This document shows positions 51,296 through 60,477 of a stretch of DNA of 64,000 bases, piece by piece; the stretch's first letter is position 1; each line of letters starts with the position of its first letter. The DNA comes from Desulfosporosinus sp. (GTDB lineage Bacteria > Bacillota > Desulfitobacteriia > Desulfitobacteriales > Desulfitobacteriaceae): positions 158,286-222,285 of the forward strand of contig DOPM01000040.1 of NCBI GenBank assembly GCA_003513495.1, read 5' to 3'. The notes below the pieces were generated by a model. That model saw nothing but the letters and a program-made list of their open reading frames with translations. It was not told the origin of the DNA and did no database searches. The position numbers were made by a program, and so were the translations under genes.

Positions 51296-51706
51296 GTGAA
51301 TATAAAAGAATTTAGCCTAAACACAGTTGTAGCTATTGGAGGAACCATCGTGAGCGCATGGTTGGGAGGGTGGGATGCTGCATTGAATGTGCTCGTTGTG
51401 TTGATGATCTTAGATTACACAACCGGCTTCTTGGGGGCTATTAAGCTTAAAAACGTGAACTCAGAAGTTATGTGGTGGGGTGGCATCCGAAAGGGTGCCA
51501 TTCTTGCCGTCATCGCCATGGCGGTCCTCCTTGATCAGATGATGGGTAATCCCGAGCCGATCTTGCGCACGATGGCAATTTACTTTTATGTTGCTAGGGA
51601 AGGTGTTAGTGTAACTGAAAATTTAGGGATTCTAGGGGTCCCTTTGCCTTCAGCGCTTAAAAGGGTGCTTGAGCAGCTGCAAGAGAGGAGTGGGAAAAGT
51701 GGATAA
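51296..51706 (+). CDS. Phage holin (toxin secretion/phage lysis family, holin_4)
   Basis: 136 aa, GTG behind GAGGAGGAT. Membrane segments around 10-28 and 30-48, and VLMILDYTTGFLGAI with WGGIRKGAILAVIAMAVLLDQ and VAREGVSVTENLGILGVPLP: all family marks. Ends inside the amidase RBS region; the genes overlap by a few bases. Confidence 0.88.
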   Translation: MNIKEFSLNTVVAIGGTIVSAWLGGWDAALNVLVVLMILDYTTGFLGAIKLKNVNSEVMWWGGIRKGAILAVIAMAVLLDQMMGNPEPILRTMAIYFYVAREGVSVTENLGILGVPLPSALKRVLEQLQERSGKSG

Positions 51707-52448
51707 ACCAACAATTAAGTGGCTTGGGTCGCCAAACTTCAGTAGCCCGAGGGGTTACAAAACAATGGCGATTGTTGATCACATCATGGAAGGGACTTTA
51801 GCCGGTACCGACTCATGGTTTGCAAATCCGGCAAGTAAGGTCAGTTCCCATTTTGGAGTGGGGAAGAACGGCGAAATCCATCAGTATGTCGATCTTAAAA
51901 ACCATGCTTGGGCCAATGGAAGTCTCAACAAACCAACTTGGCCTTTGCTTATACCGGGAGTTAACCCGAATTATTACACCGTTTCAATTGAACACGAAGG
52001 AAAAAGTGGAGAGGTAATGCCGGAAGCGCAGTATCAGGCCACACTAGCCCTACATCGGTGGTTAATTGCAACATTGGGGATTCCAGTGACAAGGGATAAT
52101 ATCATAGGGCATCACAGGATTGACTCTGTTAATAAATCAAGATGTCCAGGAACAGGATTTCCATGGGATCGACTCTTTAAGGATTTGCAAGGAGGAAGCG
52201 ACGTGTTAAAAGTAGCCGTTTTATTGTTTACCAAGGATGATTTTTGGGCGGGTTATGATGTAGCCGTTAAAAATGGGAATTGCGCTATATTCGTACGTCC
52301 GGCAGATCTTTCAGTTCCTGCTGAGGCCAAAAGTGCTGAAAAGTTAATTGTTGTAGGTGGACAGACAACTAAACATCCTAATGAAGTGCTACTGAGTGGA
52401 TATGACAAATACCAAACGGCAGCAACCGTAGCAAAGTACCTAGGTTAA
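51699..52448 (+). CDS. N-acetylmuramoyl-L-alanine amidase (endolysin)
   Basis: Amidase_2 domain (about 15-160) with zinc ligands in IVDHIMEG (His), SIEHEG and GHHRIDSVNKSRCPG (His, Cys). A C-terminal cell-wall-binding-like part (VLLFTKDDFWAGYDVAVK ... VVGGQTTKHPNEVLLSGYDK). 249 aa from GTG 51699 behind GAGGAGTGGG; an opening at 51669 lies within the holin gene. Confidence 0.88.
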   Translation: MDKPTIKWLGSPNFSSPRGYKTMAIVDHIMEGTLAGTDSWFANPASKVSSHFGVGKNGEIHQYVDLKNHAWANGSLNKPTWPLLIPGVNPNYYTVSIEHEGKSGEVMPEAQYQATLALHRWLIATLGIPVTRDNIIGHHRIDSVNKSRCPGTGFPWDRLFKDLQGGSDVLKVAVLLFTKDDFWAGYDVAVKNGNCAIFVRPADLSVPAEAKSAEKLIVVGGQTTKHPNEVLLSGYDKYQTAATVAKYLG

Positions 52449-52458
52449 ATAATTACTT

Positions 52459-52507
52459 CCTATTATATAGGGCATAAAATGAAGCAGGTCTAGGCCTGCT
52501 TTTCTAT
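52459..52507 (+). terminator. Terminator inside a 47-bp direct repeat, copy 1
   Basis: AAGCAGG TCTA ggCCTGCTTTTC hairpin ending the lysis operon. The enclosing CCTATTATA-TAGGGCATAAAATG stretch recurs at 53347-53393 almost exactly. Confidence 0.8.
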
Positions 52508-52546
52508 ATTTAGAAGGTATTAAGTTAGACCGTTCGTAATTGGGAG

Positions 52547-53131
52547 TTAGCGAACCAATTGTAACGTATTCTTCTTTCTCAAAGCCAAGCTGGATAAAGT
52601 ACCCATCGGACATATCGCACACCAGGTTTTAGATTTAAACATGTTACTAATAAATAGCCCAATAATTGTTGTAGTAAACATCATGGAATAAACTCTAAAT
52701 CCCAAATGTACTGCCCAATCCGGCATGAAACCAATATTTAGAAGGTTAGGCATATTCCAAGGGAGTTGGAAAGCCATTAAAAATCTTATTTTCTCTGAAG
52801 GATCTCGATTATCGAGATATACCATTAAAGTTGAAAGACATATCATTAACATATTGATCGAAAAGTAAATCAGCATTACTCGTTTTCCTGTGCCGTTTAT
52901 CAGCCATTTTGGAGCTTTACGGTGCGCCCCAATTCTTGCAGAGAGCCTTGTCAAAAAATTCGATCGGGGACAGAAGCTTTGGCACCAAGTTCTTCTATTA
53001 TCTTTTATTACAAAAGCAAATGGCATGATAAGACAAAGAAAACCGATCCAGGCGAAAATAATATTAAAAATGCCTAGGATAAAAAATGAGATAGTAAATA
53101 AGTACGAATATTTCATCCAAATTTCTTTCAT
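52547..53131 (-). CDS. Polytopic membrane protein with two CxxxCP Fe-S motifs (NapH/NosR-like)
   Basis: 194 aa, about four membrane segments. WCQSFCPRSNF (about 49-59) and WCAICPMGTLSS (about 170) are the CxxxCP motifs of membrane 4Fe-4S electron-transfer proteins. No ferredoxin domain, shorter than NapH. Lies between two copies of a 47-bp repeat; the partner is unknown. Confidence 0.7.
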   Translation of the reverse strand: MKEIWMKYSYLFTISFFILGIFNIIFAWIGFLCLIMPFAFVIKDNRRTWCQSFCPRSNFLTRLSARIGAHRKAPKWLINGTGKRVMLIYFSINMLMICLSTLMVYLDNRDPSEKIRFLMAFQLPWNMPNLLNIGFMPDWAVHLGFRVYSMMFTTTIIGLFISNMFKSKTWCAICPMGTLSSLALRKKNTLQLVR

Positions 53132-53346
53132 ATGAAGTTCTCCTCTTTAAAATATTTAAGCTATACCCGGGGGGTGGGGGTTAATTTTAAGTATAGTGCT
53201 TTCATACTCGTTTGTAAATCATATCCTCATGTAATGTACTGCCAAAATAATTAGACTAATTCTTAACGTATAAAACATTAGCTAATGATTGCAATTCGAA
53301 GATGAATGGTTACCTGAAACTGGTATCTATGCAGTTGAAAATTCAT

Positions 53347-53393
53347 CCTATTATAGGGCATAAAATGAAGCAGGTCTAGGCCTGCTTTTCTAT
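53347..53393 (+). repeat. 47-bp direct repeat, copy 2 (terminator-bearing)
   Basis: Duplicate of 52459-52507 (TATAG instead of TATATAG). With copy 1 it brackets the membrane Fe-S gene and lies 70 bp before the tRNA-like sequence. Confidence 0.85.
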
Positions 53394-53466
53394 TTCGAGG
53401 AATAATTAACTAATAACATTTGAAAAACGGCATAATGAAAAACACCCAACTGGTGGTTGCGTTAAA

Positions 53467-53539
53467 TGGAGCTGGTGATGGGAATCGAACCCGCAAGCTG
53501 ATAACGAATCAACTACTCTTCCAATCGAGCTGCACCAGC
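53467..53539 (-). tRNA. Degenerate tRNA-Thr (CGT)-like gene, probable attachment-site relic
   Basis: Minus strand: acceptor GCTGGTG with CACCAGC plus TCCA, D arm AGCTC...GAGT, anticodon loop TTCGTTA (anticodon CGT), T loop GGGTTCGATTCCC. The variable loop is only about two bases and the T stem has a mismatch, so it may be a pseudogene. It abuts prophage genes, as expected of a phage att site. Confidence 0.6.
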
Positions 53540-53687
53540 GTTTATTATGTCAAGAGTATTAAATATATACTTCTGCCGAGACTGTGGTTGCTAAATTTTT
53601 TGTTGATATCAGACAAACTATCTTAACTGATCAATAGATTGAATTTTTAGGAGACGTCGAAATAGACGTGCAAAACCATCATAGCGA

Positions 53688-54086
53688 TTACATTAGTCTT
53701 AACCTAGAACCATTATGAGAACTACTGAGTAAGGAATACAAAGTGAAACGCAAGTTTTCTAAGTCAAATGGTTTGGACAAAAAGCATTTAACATGACCTT
53801 TCTGGACAGCGGTCATTATAGCTTTGTCTTGAGTAGTACCACTCATTAGGATAACTTGGGTTCTGAGACGTAATTTTTTCATTTTGTTTAGAGTTTCGAT
53901 TCCACTTAAACCAGGCATTTGTAGATCCAAGAATGTCAGTTTAGGTTTCTCTTCTATAATAATTTGTAGAGCTGTATATCCATCGGATGCCTCTTTAACG
54001 CAAAAACCTTCTTGAGATAAGAATTCAGACAGGAATTGACGTACACCAAAATGATCATCTACTACCAAAAGAAAATCTTCAACCAA
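53688..54086 (-). CDS. Spo0F-like single-domain response regulator
   Basis: 132 aa receiver: LLVVDDHFGVRQFL (acidic pair), LTFLDLQMPG with the phospho-Asp, ILMSGTTQ (Ser/Thr) and FLSKPFD (Lys). No output domain. A sporulation-type kinase lies 1.5 kb away on the same strand, separated by the inserted cassette copy 2. The gap 54087-54372 has a leader homologous to 26515. Confidence 0.88.
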   Translation of the reverse strand: MVEDFLLVVDDHFGVRQFLSEFLSQEGFCVKEASDGYTALQIIIEEKPKLTFLDLQMPGLSGIETLNKMKKLRLRTQVILMSGTTQDKAIMTAVQKGHVKCFLSKPFDLENLRFTLYSLLSSSHNGSRLRLM

Positions 54087-54372
54087 AGAAAATCATCTCT
54101 TTTCTTTAATAAATGAGATACTTCTGTACTTAAGTAGAAGCCAATGTATCGGTGGAACCCTAATATTAGTTTGTGTATCACTAGAATACTTCGTTCTATA
54201 ATAAGGAGAATCCTCTAAAAATTTCAATAAATTATCTAAGTATTCTGAATACAATAAAAATTCATTAGCATTGCATGGCAAACTATTACATTGATATCCG
54301 TACAGAATGTGGTTATAATATAGAACATAGGTTCGGTTAACGATCAAATATATGTACTGCGAGGCGAGTTAA

Positions 54373-54534
54373 ATGAGCGATGTTTGCGCCAATTGTAATA
54401 GAAAATCTTATTGTCTTGAGCCCTGTGAAGCCTGGTTAATTGCCCATAATCAATGTCCAGTATGTCGTAATAAGCTTATTCATGCTGGCGGATGTACTGA
54501 ATGCATCACTGGAGATTGGGCAAAGTGTGGCTGA
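54373..54534 (+). CDS. 53-aa cysteine-rich (zinc-binding-like) protein, copy 2
   Basis: MSDVCANCNRKSYCLEPC, then QCPVCRNKL, GGCTECITGDWAKCG: same nine Cys as the copy at 26669. ATG start without a strong RBS. Followed after one base by the 86-aa gene. Confidence 0.65.
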   Translation: MSDVCANCNRKSYCLEPCEAWLIAHNQCPVCRNKLIHAGGCTECITGDWAKCG

Positions 54535-54535
54535 C

Positions 54536-54796
54536 ATGAAGGTACTTATGAAGCCGATCGAGACGATTACAGTACACTCTAAAGAAGGAATCATACGTCC
54601 TGAGAAATATAGGATTATGGAAGAGGAGGAGACAATCGTCGTTCGTATTGATAAGATATTTACCCGGAGCGAGGATAAATCCGCTGGTTCTCGCGAGCTG
54701 ATATTTGGTTGCCAGGGAGTGATTAATGGTTTGATGAAAAACTTCGAATTGAAATATAGAGTGGCAGAATGTAAATGGTTTTTGTATCGCATGTAA
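54536..54796 (+). CDS. 86-aa conserved protein, intact copy
   Basis: MKVLMKPIETITVHSKEGII, then RPEKYRIMEEEETIVVRIDK and ending ECKWFLYRM. Small beta-rich protein; the family is unknown to me. A longer opening from 54440 overlaps the Cys-rich gene and is not used. Middle gene of the cassette. Confidence 0.65.
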   Translation: MKVLMKPIETITVHSKEGIIRPEKYRIMEEEETIVVRIDKIFTRSEDKSAGSRELIFGCQGVINGLMKNFELKYRVAECKWFLYRM

Positions 54797-54852
54797 CAGG
54801 AATTTTCCATAATTCATAGAAATCTATGGTAATCGCTCTGGGAGGTGCCAAT

Positions 54853-55398
54853 ATGAAACCTGGCCAAGAACTTGCTCGTCTACTTAAAGAAAAGGGTCTT
54901 ACATTAGATTCCCTTGCCGAACTTGCTGGAACAGGACCAGGTTATATCTGGGCACTTGAACATGGGAAATTGCCAGGTATTGAAGTTGCCAGTAAATTGG
55001 CTAGGGTGCTCGATGTGCCGCTTGATGTATTCTGGATCAAATATAAAGAGCTAAATAGTGATACGAAAATCGTAGAGAATCGTCAGAAGAATAGTTGCCG
55101 GTCTGCAAGAACCCCTGGAATCGAGATACTAAATCTTAGCCAATGATCATTTAATGCGCTCTACGGAGCCAACATTGAGACAATGGGGGAATTGTTGCTG
55201 CTCACTGATAAGGACCTATCAAAGATTCGAAATTTAGGACCAGCAAGTCTTAGTGAAGTAAAAGAAAAACTGGCAAAATACAGTCCTCCCATGGTGGACA
55301 TAGTGATGAAAACTGGTGTATTGACGAAACAGACAGCACCGATAATTGAAGCATTAAAGAGTATTCGGCAGATGATAGTTTTATTGAAAAACACGTGA
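54853..55398 (+). pseudogene. XRE-HTH / alphaCTD fusion interrupted by a stop codon
   Basis: ATG 54853 behind GGAGG. The HTH part (1-65) is intact. At 55144-55146 TGA replaces the Arg codon seen in copy 1, splitting the protein before the alphaCTD-like domain. That domain remains open: ETMGELLLLTDKDLSKIRNL, GPASLSEVKEKLAKY, then a 45-residue tail KTGVLTKQTAPIIEALKSIR. Repaired length about 181 aa. Confidence 0.78.
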
Positions 55399-55412
55399 AA
55401 CGTAATACATTG

Positions 55413-55454
55413 AAACACGAAAATTGGCCTAAAGCCTGATTTTCGTGTTTTTTA
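55413..55454 (+). terminator. Terminator of cassette copy 2
   Basis: AAACACGAAAAT (55413-55424) pairs with ATTTTCGTGTTT (55439-55450), then TTTT. Confidence 0.85.
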
Positions 55455-55558
55455 TGGTTTCGGTATGTCGTAAACTTTACATAGTCGTAGTTATAGGACT
55501 CTATGAGGAAAAGCAGAGGAATCAATAAATTTATGTGCAAGTCGAACTTCTATTCCAT

Positions 55559-57235
55559 CTAAACATGATTAACTGAGCTAGCAGCATTGAAGCTAACATA
55601 GAAGGTAGTTCCAGTTGTTCCTGTCTCAAATGTGATAGATGAATTATGTCTGACAACAATACTATAACATGTAGCTAATCCTAGACCTGTTCCACAGTCT
55701 TTAGTTGTGAAGAAAGGAGTACCAATTTTATCAAATGCTTCAGGAGGAATTCCTTTGCCTTGATCCTTTATAACTAACATAACTTTACCATTTTGCATTA
55801 CAGTTTTGATTGTTAGTATCCTATAGGGAGACATTGCCTCGAAACCATTTCGAACAAGGTTAAGAATAAGTTGACGAATTTCTTTGTCGTCCGCTAACAC
55901 GTTATCAATCTGGTTTAATTCTAAGGTAACATATTTTTCGTTAATTATTGCATCCGCTTCAATCATTGGTAGCAGGTTTTCAATTATGGAATTAATGTCC
56001 AATATCTTTAAATCAATCGGCTTGTTTTTGGCCAGAGACAAAAATTCAGTAATTAAGAAATTTGCCCGGTCTAATTCATTTACCATTAGGTTGAAATAGT
56101 TTTCATGTTTTTGATATTCGCTCTTTGTACTAAGCAATTGCAAAAATCCTTTTACGGTGGTCATTGGATTTCTGACTTCATGGGCTATGCCGGCTGCCAT
56201 TTCACCAATAATGTTTAAACTATTTAAACGGGATAGTTCCCTTTGATACTGCTTAAGCTCACTAATATCACTTTTTGTTCCCAGAATACATTTTTCCCCA
56301 TTAAGATCAATGACAACTCCGGATAATAATGAATCAAATATCTCCCCATTCTTTTTATAGCTTTTAATTTCATGGTTATAAGCAAATCCGTTTTCTGTTA
56401 GTTCTTTGAAAAATTTTGCACGTTCATGAATGTCGACCCACAGATTTAAGTCGGATGGTGAATGTCCGATAAATTCCTCCTTTGAATGACCATGCATTTT
56501 TAAACAGCACTGATTTACGTCTATAAATTTTCCATCGAGATTAGTTAATGTCATGGAAACTGGACTATAATGAAATACCCTATAAAAACGTTCTTCAGAT
56601 AAACGTAATGCTTCTTGATTTTGTCTTTGTTCCGAGAGAAGATTAATTTTCTGAAGAGCAATTTCAACCAAATTAGCAACAGAAGCAATAAAGTTTATTT
56701 CTTCTTCTCGCCAAGCGCGGCACTGATTAACTTGGTCAAAAGTAAGGCAATAATATTCTTGTTCGTGAAAGGAAAATGGGTAATAGAGAGCGCTTTTTAT
56801 ATTCATATAATTATGTAGAACATCTCCCGAGCCATCCCTCAAAAAACAAGAGCCGTAATTATCCACATGAGTTTCCAGCCAAGTTCGATGATTTTTCATA
56901 AAAGTACAGCTATCGATAAAAACATCTAAGTTATATGTATCTCTGAAGGATACTATATTGAGCGTATTGGGGTTAAGCCATTCGCATTGATCGATTATTT
57001 GGTGCTTGGCGAAATCTATTTTATAAATTAGGGAACGATCAATGTTCAAAGTTGAACCTATAATGGCTACCATCGTTTCTAAAATATCACTTGTATTATC
57101 ATTAGAGATGATTGTTTCAGCAATTTTATTTAAGGCACTAGCATAAGAAAGTTGTTCGCTCAGTTGTTCGTTATGTTTACTAAAGTTACTAAGTTGGCTT
57201 ACTAGCTGTTTGTTTTTTTGATTTTTTTTCACCAT
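55559..57235 (-). CDS. GAF-PAS sensor histidine kinase, sporulation-kinase type
   Basis: 558 aa from ATG 57235 (GGAGG eight bases upstream). N-terminal coiled coil; GAF-like domain (about 40-205); PAS (about 218-335); HisKA with H-box GIAHEVRNPMTTVKGF as in KinA/KinE-type kinases. Then HATPase with NLVRNGFEA (N box), DQGKGIP (G1), GTPFFTTKDCGTGLGL (F/G2). No membrane span. With the Spo0F-like regulator nearby it probably feeds a sporulation-type phosphorelay. Confidence 0.9.
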   Translation of the reverse strand: MVKKNQKNKQLVSQLSNFSKHNEQLSEQLSYASALNKIAETIISNDNTSDILETMVAIIGSTLNIDRSLIYKIDFAKHQIIDQCEWLNPNTLNIVSFRDTYNLDVFIDSCTFMKNHRTWLETHVDNYGSCFLRDGSGDVLHNYMNIKSALYYPFSFHEQEYYCLTFDQVNQCRAWREEEINFIASVANLVEIALQKINLLSEQRQNQEALRLSEERFYRVFHYSPVSMTLTNLDGKFIDVNQCCLKMHGHSKEEFIGHSPSDLNLWVDIHERAKFFKELTENGFAYNHEIKSYKKNGEIFDSLLSGVVIDLNGEKCILGTKSDISELKQYQRELSRLNSLNIIGEMAAGIAHEVRNPMTTVKGFLQLLSTKSEYQKHENYFNLMVNELDRANFLITEFLSLAKNKPIDLKILDINSIIENLLPMIEADAIINEKYVTLELNQIDNVLADDKEIRQLILNLVRNGFEAMSPYRILTIKTVMQNGKVMLVIKDQGKGIPPEAFDKIGTPFFTTKDCGTGLGLATCYSIVVRHNSSITFETGTTGTTFYVSFNAASSVNHV

Positions 57236-57474
57236 AAAACAAACCTCCAAATCTAGTAGTTCTTATGATGTAAGCATCTAAAATAATCTAAAGAATTCTA
57301 CAAATATTAGGAAATTCCTACCTGAAACCCTTTTACTTAAAAATGTTTAATATAAAAAAGTAAGGCAATTTTAATTAAGTGCTTGCCTAATGAATTTGAA
57401 CCTGTTTACTTGACTTCTATCAACTTCAGAGTGATGAATAGTACTGGCAAATTGATAGAAAGGAGTTTAGCCTT

Positions 57475-58488
57475 ATGAGAGTAAGGATCATAGAACCAAC
57501 CGCAAAAAAACACCCCCCAAAGAAAAGGGTTTGTGCTTATGCCAGGGTTTCCACGGATCATGACAAACAAGGTGAATCCCTGGAAAACCAAATGACCTAT
57601 TACGAGAATCTCATTTCCTCAAATCCTGAATACGAATACGTAGGCGTCTTCGCCGATCAAGGGTTCACTGGAACCAAGGATTCCCGGTCAGAGTTTCAAA
57701 GAATGCTCAACCTATGTCGAGAAGGGAAAATAGACATAATTCTAACAAAATCAATCTCAAGGTTCACTAGAAACACAGTCGTGATGCTTCAGACGGTAAG
57801 AGAACTTAAGGATATTGGTGTTGAGGTCAGATTCGAAAAAGAGAATATAAATACTCTATCAGGGGACGGTGAGTTGATGCTTACCGTCCTTTCTTCTTTT
57901 GCACAAGAGGAAAGTAAGAGTGTCAGCGATAATGTTAAATGGCGGTACCGTAAGAAGTTTGAAAACGGGGAACTTGTCATAAACACTCAGCGATTCCTTG
58001 GGTATGACAAGGATGAAACCGGCCAGTTAATTATTAACTCAAAGGAAGCTGAGATTATTAAACGCATTTACACTGAATATTTAGCGGGTCATGGGGCCTT
58101 TAAAATTGCCAAGCTACTAAACTCAGAAGGAATCCCAACCGTCACCGGTTCAAAATGGAATGAATCGACCATCCTAGATATTCTAAGAAACGAAAAATAC
58201 AAAGGTGATGTCAAACTCCAAAAGACTTTTACCCAAAATCACATCAGCAAACTTAAAAAGAAAAATCAAGGCGAGATGGATAGCTTCTACATTGAAGATA
58301 ACCACTCGCCTATTGTGTCTAAAGAGGTATGGAAGCAGGTTCAGCAGGAAATGAAAAGGCGGGCTGAAGTTAAGGGTAACATTAAAGGCTCGGGTAAAGG
58401 CCAAAATCGCTACCCCTTAACAGGGAAATTATTCTGCGCTAAATGTAGTTCACCTTTAAGGCACTATAGAACATGCACTATTTGCTAG
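57475..58488 (+). pseudogene. Large serine recombinase, N-terminal two thirds
   Basis: 337 aa. Resolvase domain with the catalytic Ser in VCAYARVSTDHD, DQGFTGTKDSR and ISRFTRNTV. Recombinase domain LLNSEGIPTVTGSKWNEST and ILRNEKYKGD. It breaks off inside the zinc ribbon (CAKCSSPLRHYRTCTIC then stop). Its coiled-coil end is found at 61566-61886, so the gene is split by about 3 kb. RBS AAAGGAG. Confidence 0.85.
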
Positions 58489-59047
58489 CAAAGAAAAGGC
58501 AATTCCTGGTTGAGAGTGTAGCATTTGATGGGGCTGAAATCTGAAGCGGAAGAAACAGGCCATAAACACCTCAATGGAATGGTGAGTCTTTGCAGGGTTG
58601 TAATACCTATAGACCTCTCTCAAATATTTTCCAAGCGCAGTGATTACTAATCCTGTTAGATTCTCTAGGGGAACCGAGAAGTGCCATAAGGACGCAACCA
58701 AGGCTGATTTTGTAAAAATCCAAAGATCCCATACAACGACCCCCTTTGATATCAAGCTAAAAGGGGGTCGCACCATTTCGCAAATCAATAATTTCGCGCT
58801 TAAGTATCACTTTATTGCCCAAACACACATAGAGACTGTAGTTCTCCTGCAAAAAAAAACACCACAATATAATGTGTCGAGCTAGTCGTGTCAACACTAT
58901 ATATTGTGGTTTTGATGAAAACGGATATATTTCCTTGGACTTAGGGGGTTGAGTAGGTATACCTTGATAAGGCTCACATAGCCGGTGTATCTATGGGTAA
59001 ATATTTAATATAAATGGTTGTAATAATACAGTAGACAGTAGAGGAAT
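58489..59047. other. Junction and leader region of arr block, copy 2
   Basis: No gene. From about 58735 it is homologous to 37610-37851. It contains CGACCCCC / GGGGGTCG (58738-58768) as a strong hairpin, the inverted repeat ACCACAATATA / TATATTGTGGT and the D-I-F-P-W-T-encoding copy of the shared 17-mer (58922-58938). Confidence 0.55.
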
Positions 59048-59500
59048 ATGACAATGGAACAAAAAAATAATGAACAGAATCAAAGCGGACAAGGGGCGAC
59101 GCCATTCGCTCAAACTTATTTTCATGGAACAAAGGCAGACTTAAAAGTTGGAGACCTGATTGAAGTTGGTTACAACTCAAACTATGGGCAGAGAAAAAAT
59201 GCGAAATACATTTTCTTGTCTGCAACATTAGATGCTGCAATTTGGGGTGCCGAACTCGCTATTGGTGAAGGAAGAGAAAGAATCTATTTAGTAGAACCAA
59301 CAGGAAAAATTGAAGACGACCCAGATTTAACAGACAAAAAATTCCCAGGTAATCCAACTAAATCTTATCGTTCCACTGAACCATTTAGAGTTATAGGGGA
59401 AGTTTCGATTTGGCAAGGACACACAACGGAGCAAGTTAAAGCAATGAAAGATGCATTAGAGAGACTTAAAGAACAAGGAATTAATTCGTTAAATGACTAA
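59048..59500 (+). CDS. arr: NAD+--rifampin ADP-ribosyltransferase, copy 2
   Basis: 150 aa, differs from copy 1 (37852) at only a handful of positions (for instance EQKNNEQ for ERKNNEQ, KKFPGN for KKFRGN). All Arr motifs are intact. ATG with GAGGA upstream. The block sits inside the split serine recombinase. Confidence 0.92.
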   Translation: MTMEQKNNEQNQSGQGATPFAQTYFHGTKADLKVGDLIEVGYNSNYGQRKNAKYIFLSATLDAAIWGAELAIGEGRERIYLVEPTGKIEDDPDLTDKKFPGNPTKSYRSTEPFRVIGEVSIWQGHTTEQVKAMKDALERLKEQGINSLND

Positions 59501-59604
59501 AGGGGATTGAGTGGGGTATCATTTATTCTGTGGTCTTTCTTATTTTTTGTAGGTAAAATTATAGGTATAGAATAAAAGTCTACTTTGATAGAGGATGTGA
59601 AAAA

Positions 59605-59910
59605 ATGCAATTCATAGTTACAGCTTATGACGGTGCTGATTAAAAAGCATTAGAAAGAAGATTAGCCGCAAGGGAAGAACATTTAAAATCGGTAGAAAAA
59701 CGATTCAAATCCGGAGAGCATTTATATGGATGCGCTCTACTTGATGATGAAGGAAAGATGATTGGATCAGTGATGATCGTAGACTATCCTTCAAGAGCGG
59801 AGCTGGATAATTGGTTGAAGGTAGAACCTTATGTCGTGGGAAATGTGTGGCAAAGAATTGACATAAAGCCTGCCGCAGTAGCACCAATGTTTATGGAACT
59901 ATATAAATAG
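59605..59910 (+). pseudogene. YciI-like gene with an internal stop, copy 2
   Basis: Same as 38409-38714, but codon 13 is TAA (GCTGATTAAAAAGC in place of GCTGATGAAAATGC). The remainder is open. So this copy has lost function while its neighbour arr has not. Confidence 0.85.
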
Positions 59911-59922
59911 AAGTATTTAATT

Positions 59923-59956
59923 GAGACAGGGGTGCAAATACCCTCGTATCAACAAA
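59923..59956 (+). other. ssrA 3'-end-like fragment
   Basis: ACAGGGGTGCAAATACCCTC resembles the tmRNA T arm ACAGGAGTGCAAATCTCCTC, followed by TATCAACAAA for CTTCCACCAAA. The rest of tmRNA is absent: the DNA jumps from just after yciI to this end, whereas in copy 1 the whole 352-nt gene lies there. Probable attachment-site or deletion scar. Confidence 0.5.
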
Positions 59957-59957
59957 T

Positions 59958-59993
59958 AAGTACTCAATCTTTGATACAATTGACGTACATAAA
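59958..59993 (+). repeat. 36-bp direct repeat flanking the SagB block, copy 1
   Basis: AAGTACTCAATCTTTGATAC then AATTGACGTACATAAA. Closely repeated at 61391-61426, there directly after TTCCACCAAA. The two bracket 1.4 kb with a decayed ORF and the SagB-like gene. Confidence 0.75.
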
Positions 59994-60204
59994 CCGCAAG
60001 ACCGTGGAGTTTTCGATCTTTACATGAACCTACACTTGTAATCCATGGCGATGCATGTCTTAATCACTGAGGCATCAATTGATGAGGGCTAGTTTGGCCA
60101 TTGCAGGGTTACTTCCTCCAAGCGGATTTGTGATATTTGCTAAAAGACAACCCGACGGGGAAAAAGATTAGTACGAAACTAAAAGTGCTGAGGAAGCAAG
60201 GGGA

Positions 60205-60477
60205 AAAGGAACGTATATTGAGAAAGTAATTGAGGCAATGACTCATAGCTCTTCGCATTGGTTTAGCTGTGCTAGAAAACGTTTGGAATCAAATACCATG
60301 TCATTACTCCCAGGAAGATTTAGACGAAGCTCGCAATGTTCTTATTGGGTTTTGCCATCAATTGTGGACATTTATGCCAAGTCAAAGGAAGGTAAACCTC
60401 AAAGAATGCTTTTAGAAAGAAGAATTAAAGCATTGAAGCTAGTTGTTCAAACGATTGACGATCTTTCTAATAAATAA
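60205..60477 (+). pseudogene. Frameshifted fragment of an unrecognised helical protein
   Basis: YSQEDLDEARNVLIGFCHQL in one frame, then IYAKSKEGKPQRMLLERRIK and ALKLVVQTIDDLSNK in another, read as one helical domain. The stretch before it (60040-60200) has nothing coherent. The region 60494-60562 repeats the leader sequence of arr (AACACTATAT, GTGAAAATGG, ATGTTTCC, ACTTAAGGGG). Confidence 0.4.

Larger units (their letters stand above)
54211..55454 (+). repeat. 1.2-kb duplicated cassette, copy 2
   Basis: Homologue of 26515-27714. In this copy the first two genes are intact but the XRE-alphaCTD gene has an internal stop. It lies on the opposite strand to the neighbouring regulator and kinase genes, like an insertion. 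Confidence 0.85.

Noticed and set aside
53420..53626. 68-codon frame over the tRNA-like sequence
   Set aside because: It is only a read-through of the tRNA-like gene on the opposite strand.
54093..54347. 84-codon minus-strand frame between the receiver gene and the cassette
   Set aside because: It lies in the non-coding leader shared with 26515 onward, where the frame is not conserved.
58456..58788. 110-codon minus-strand frame next to the serine recombinase
   Set aside because: Overlaps the recombinase end and a strong hairpin; no RBS and no recognisable domain.
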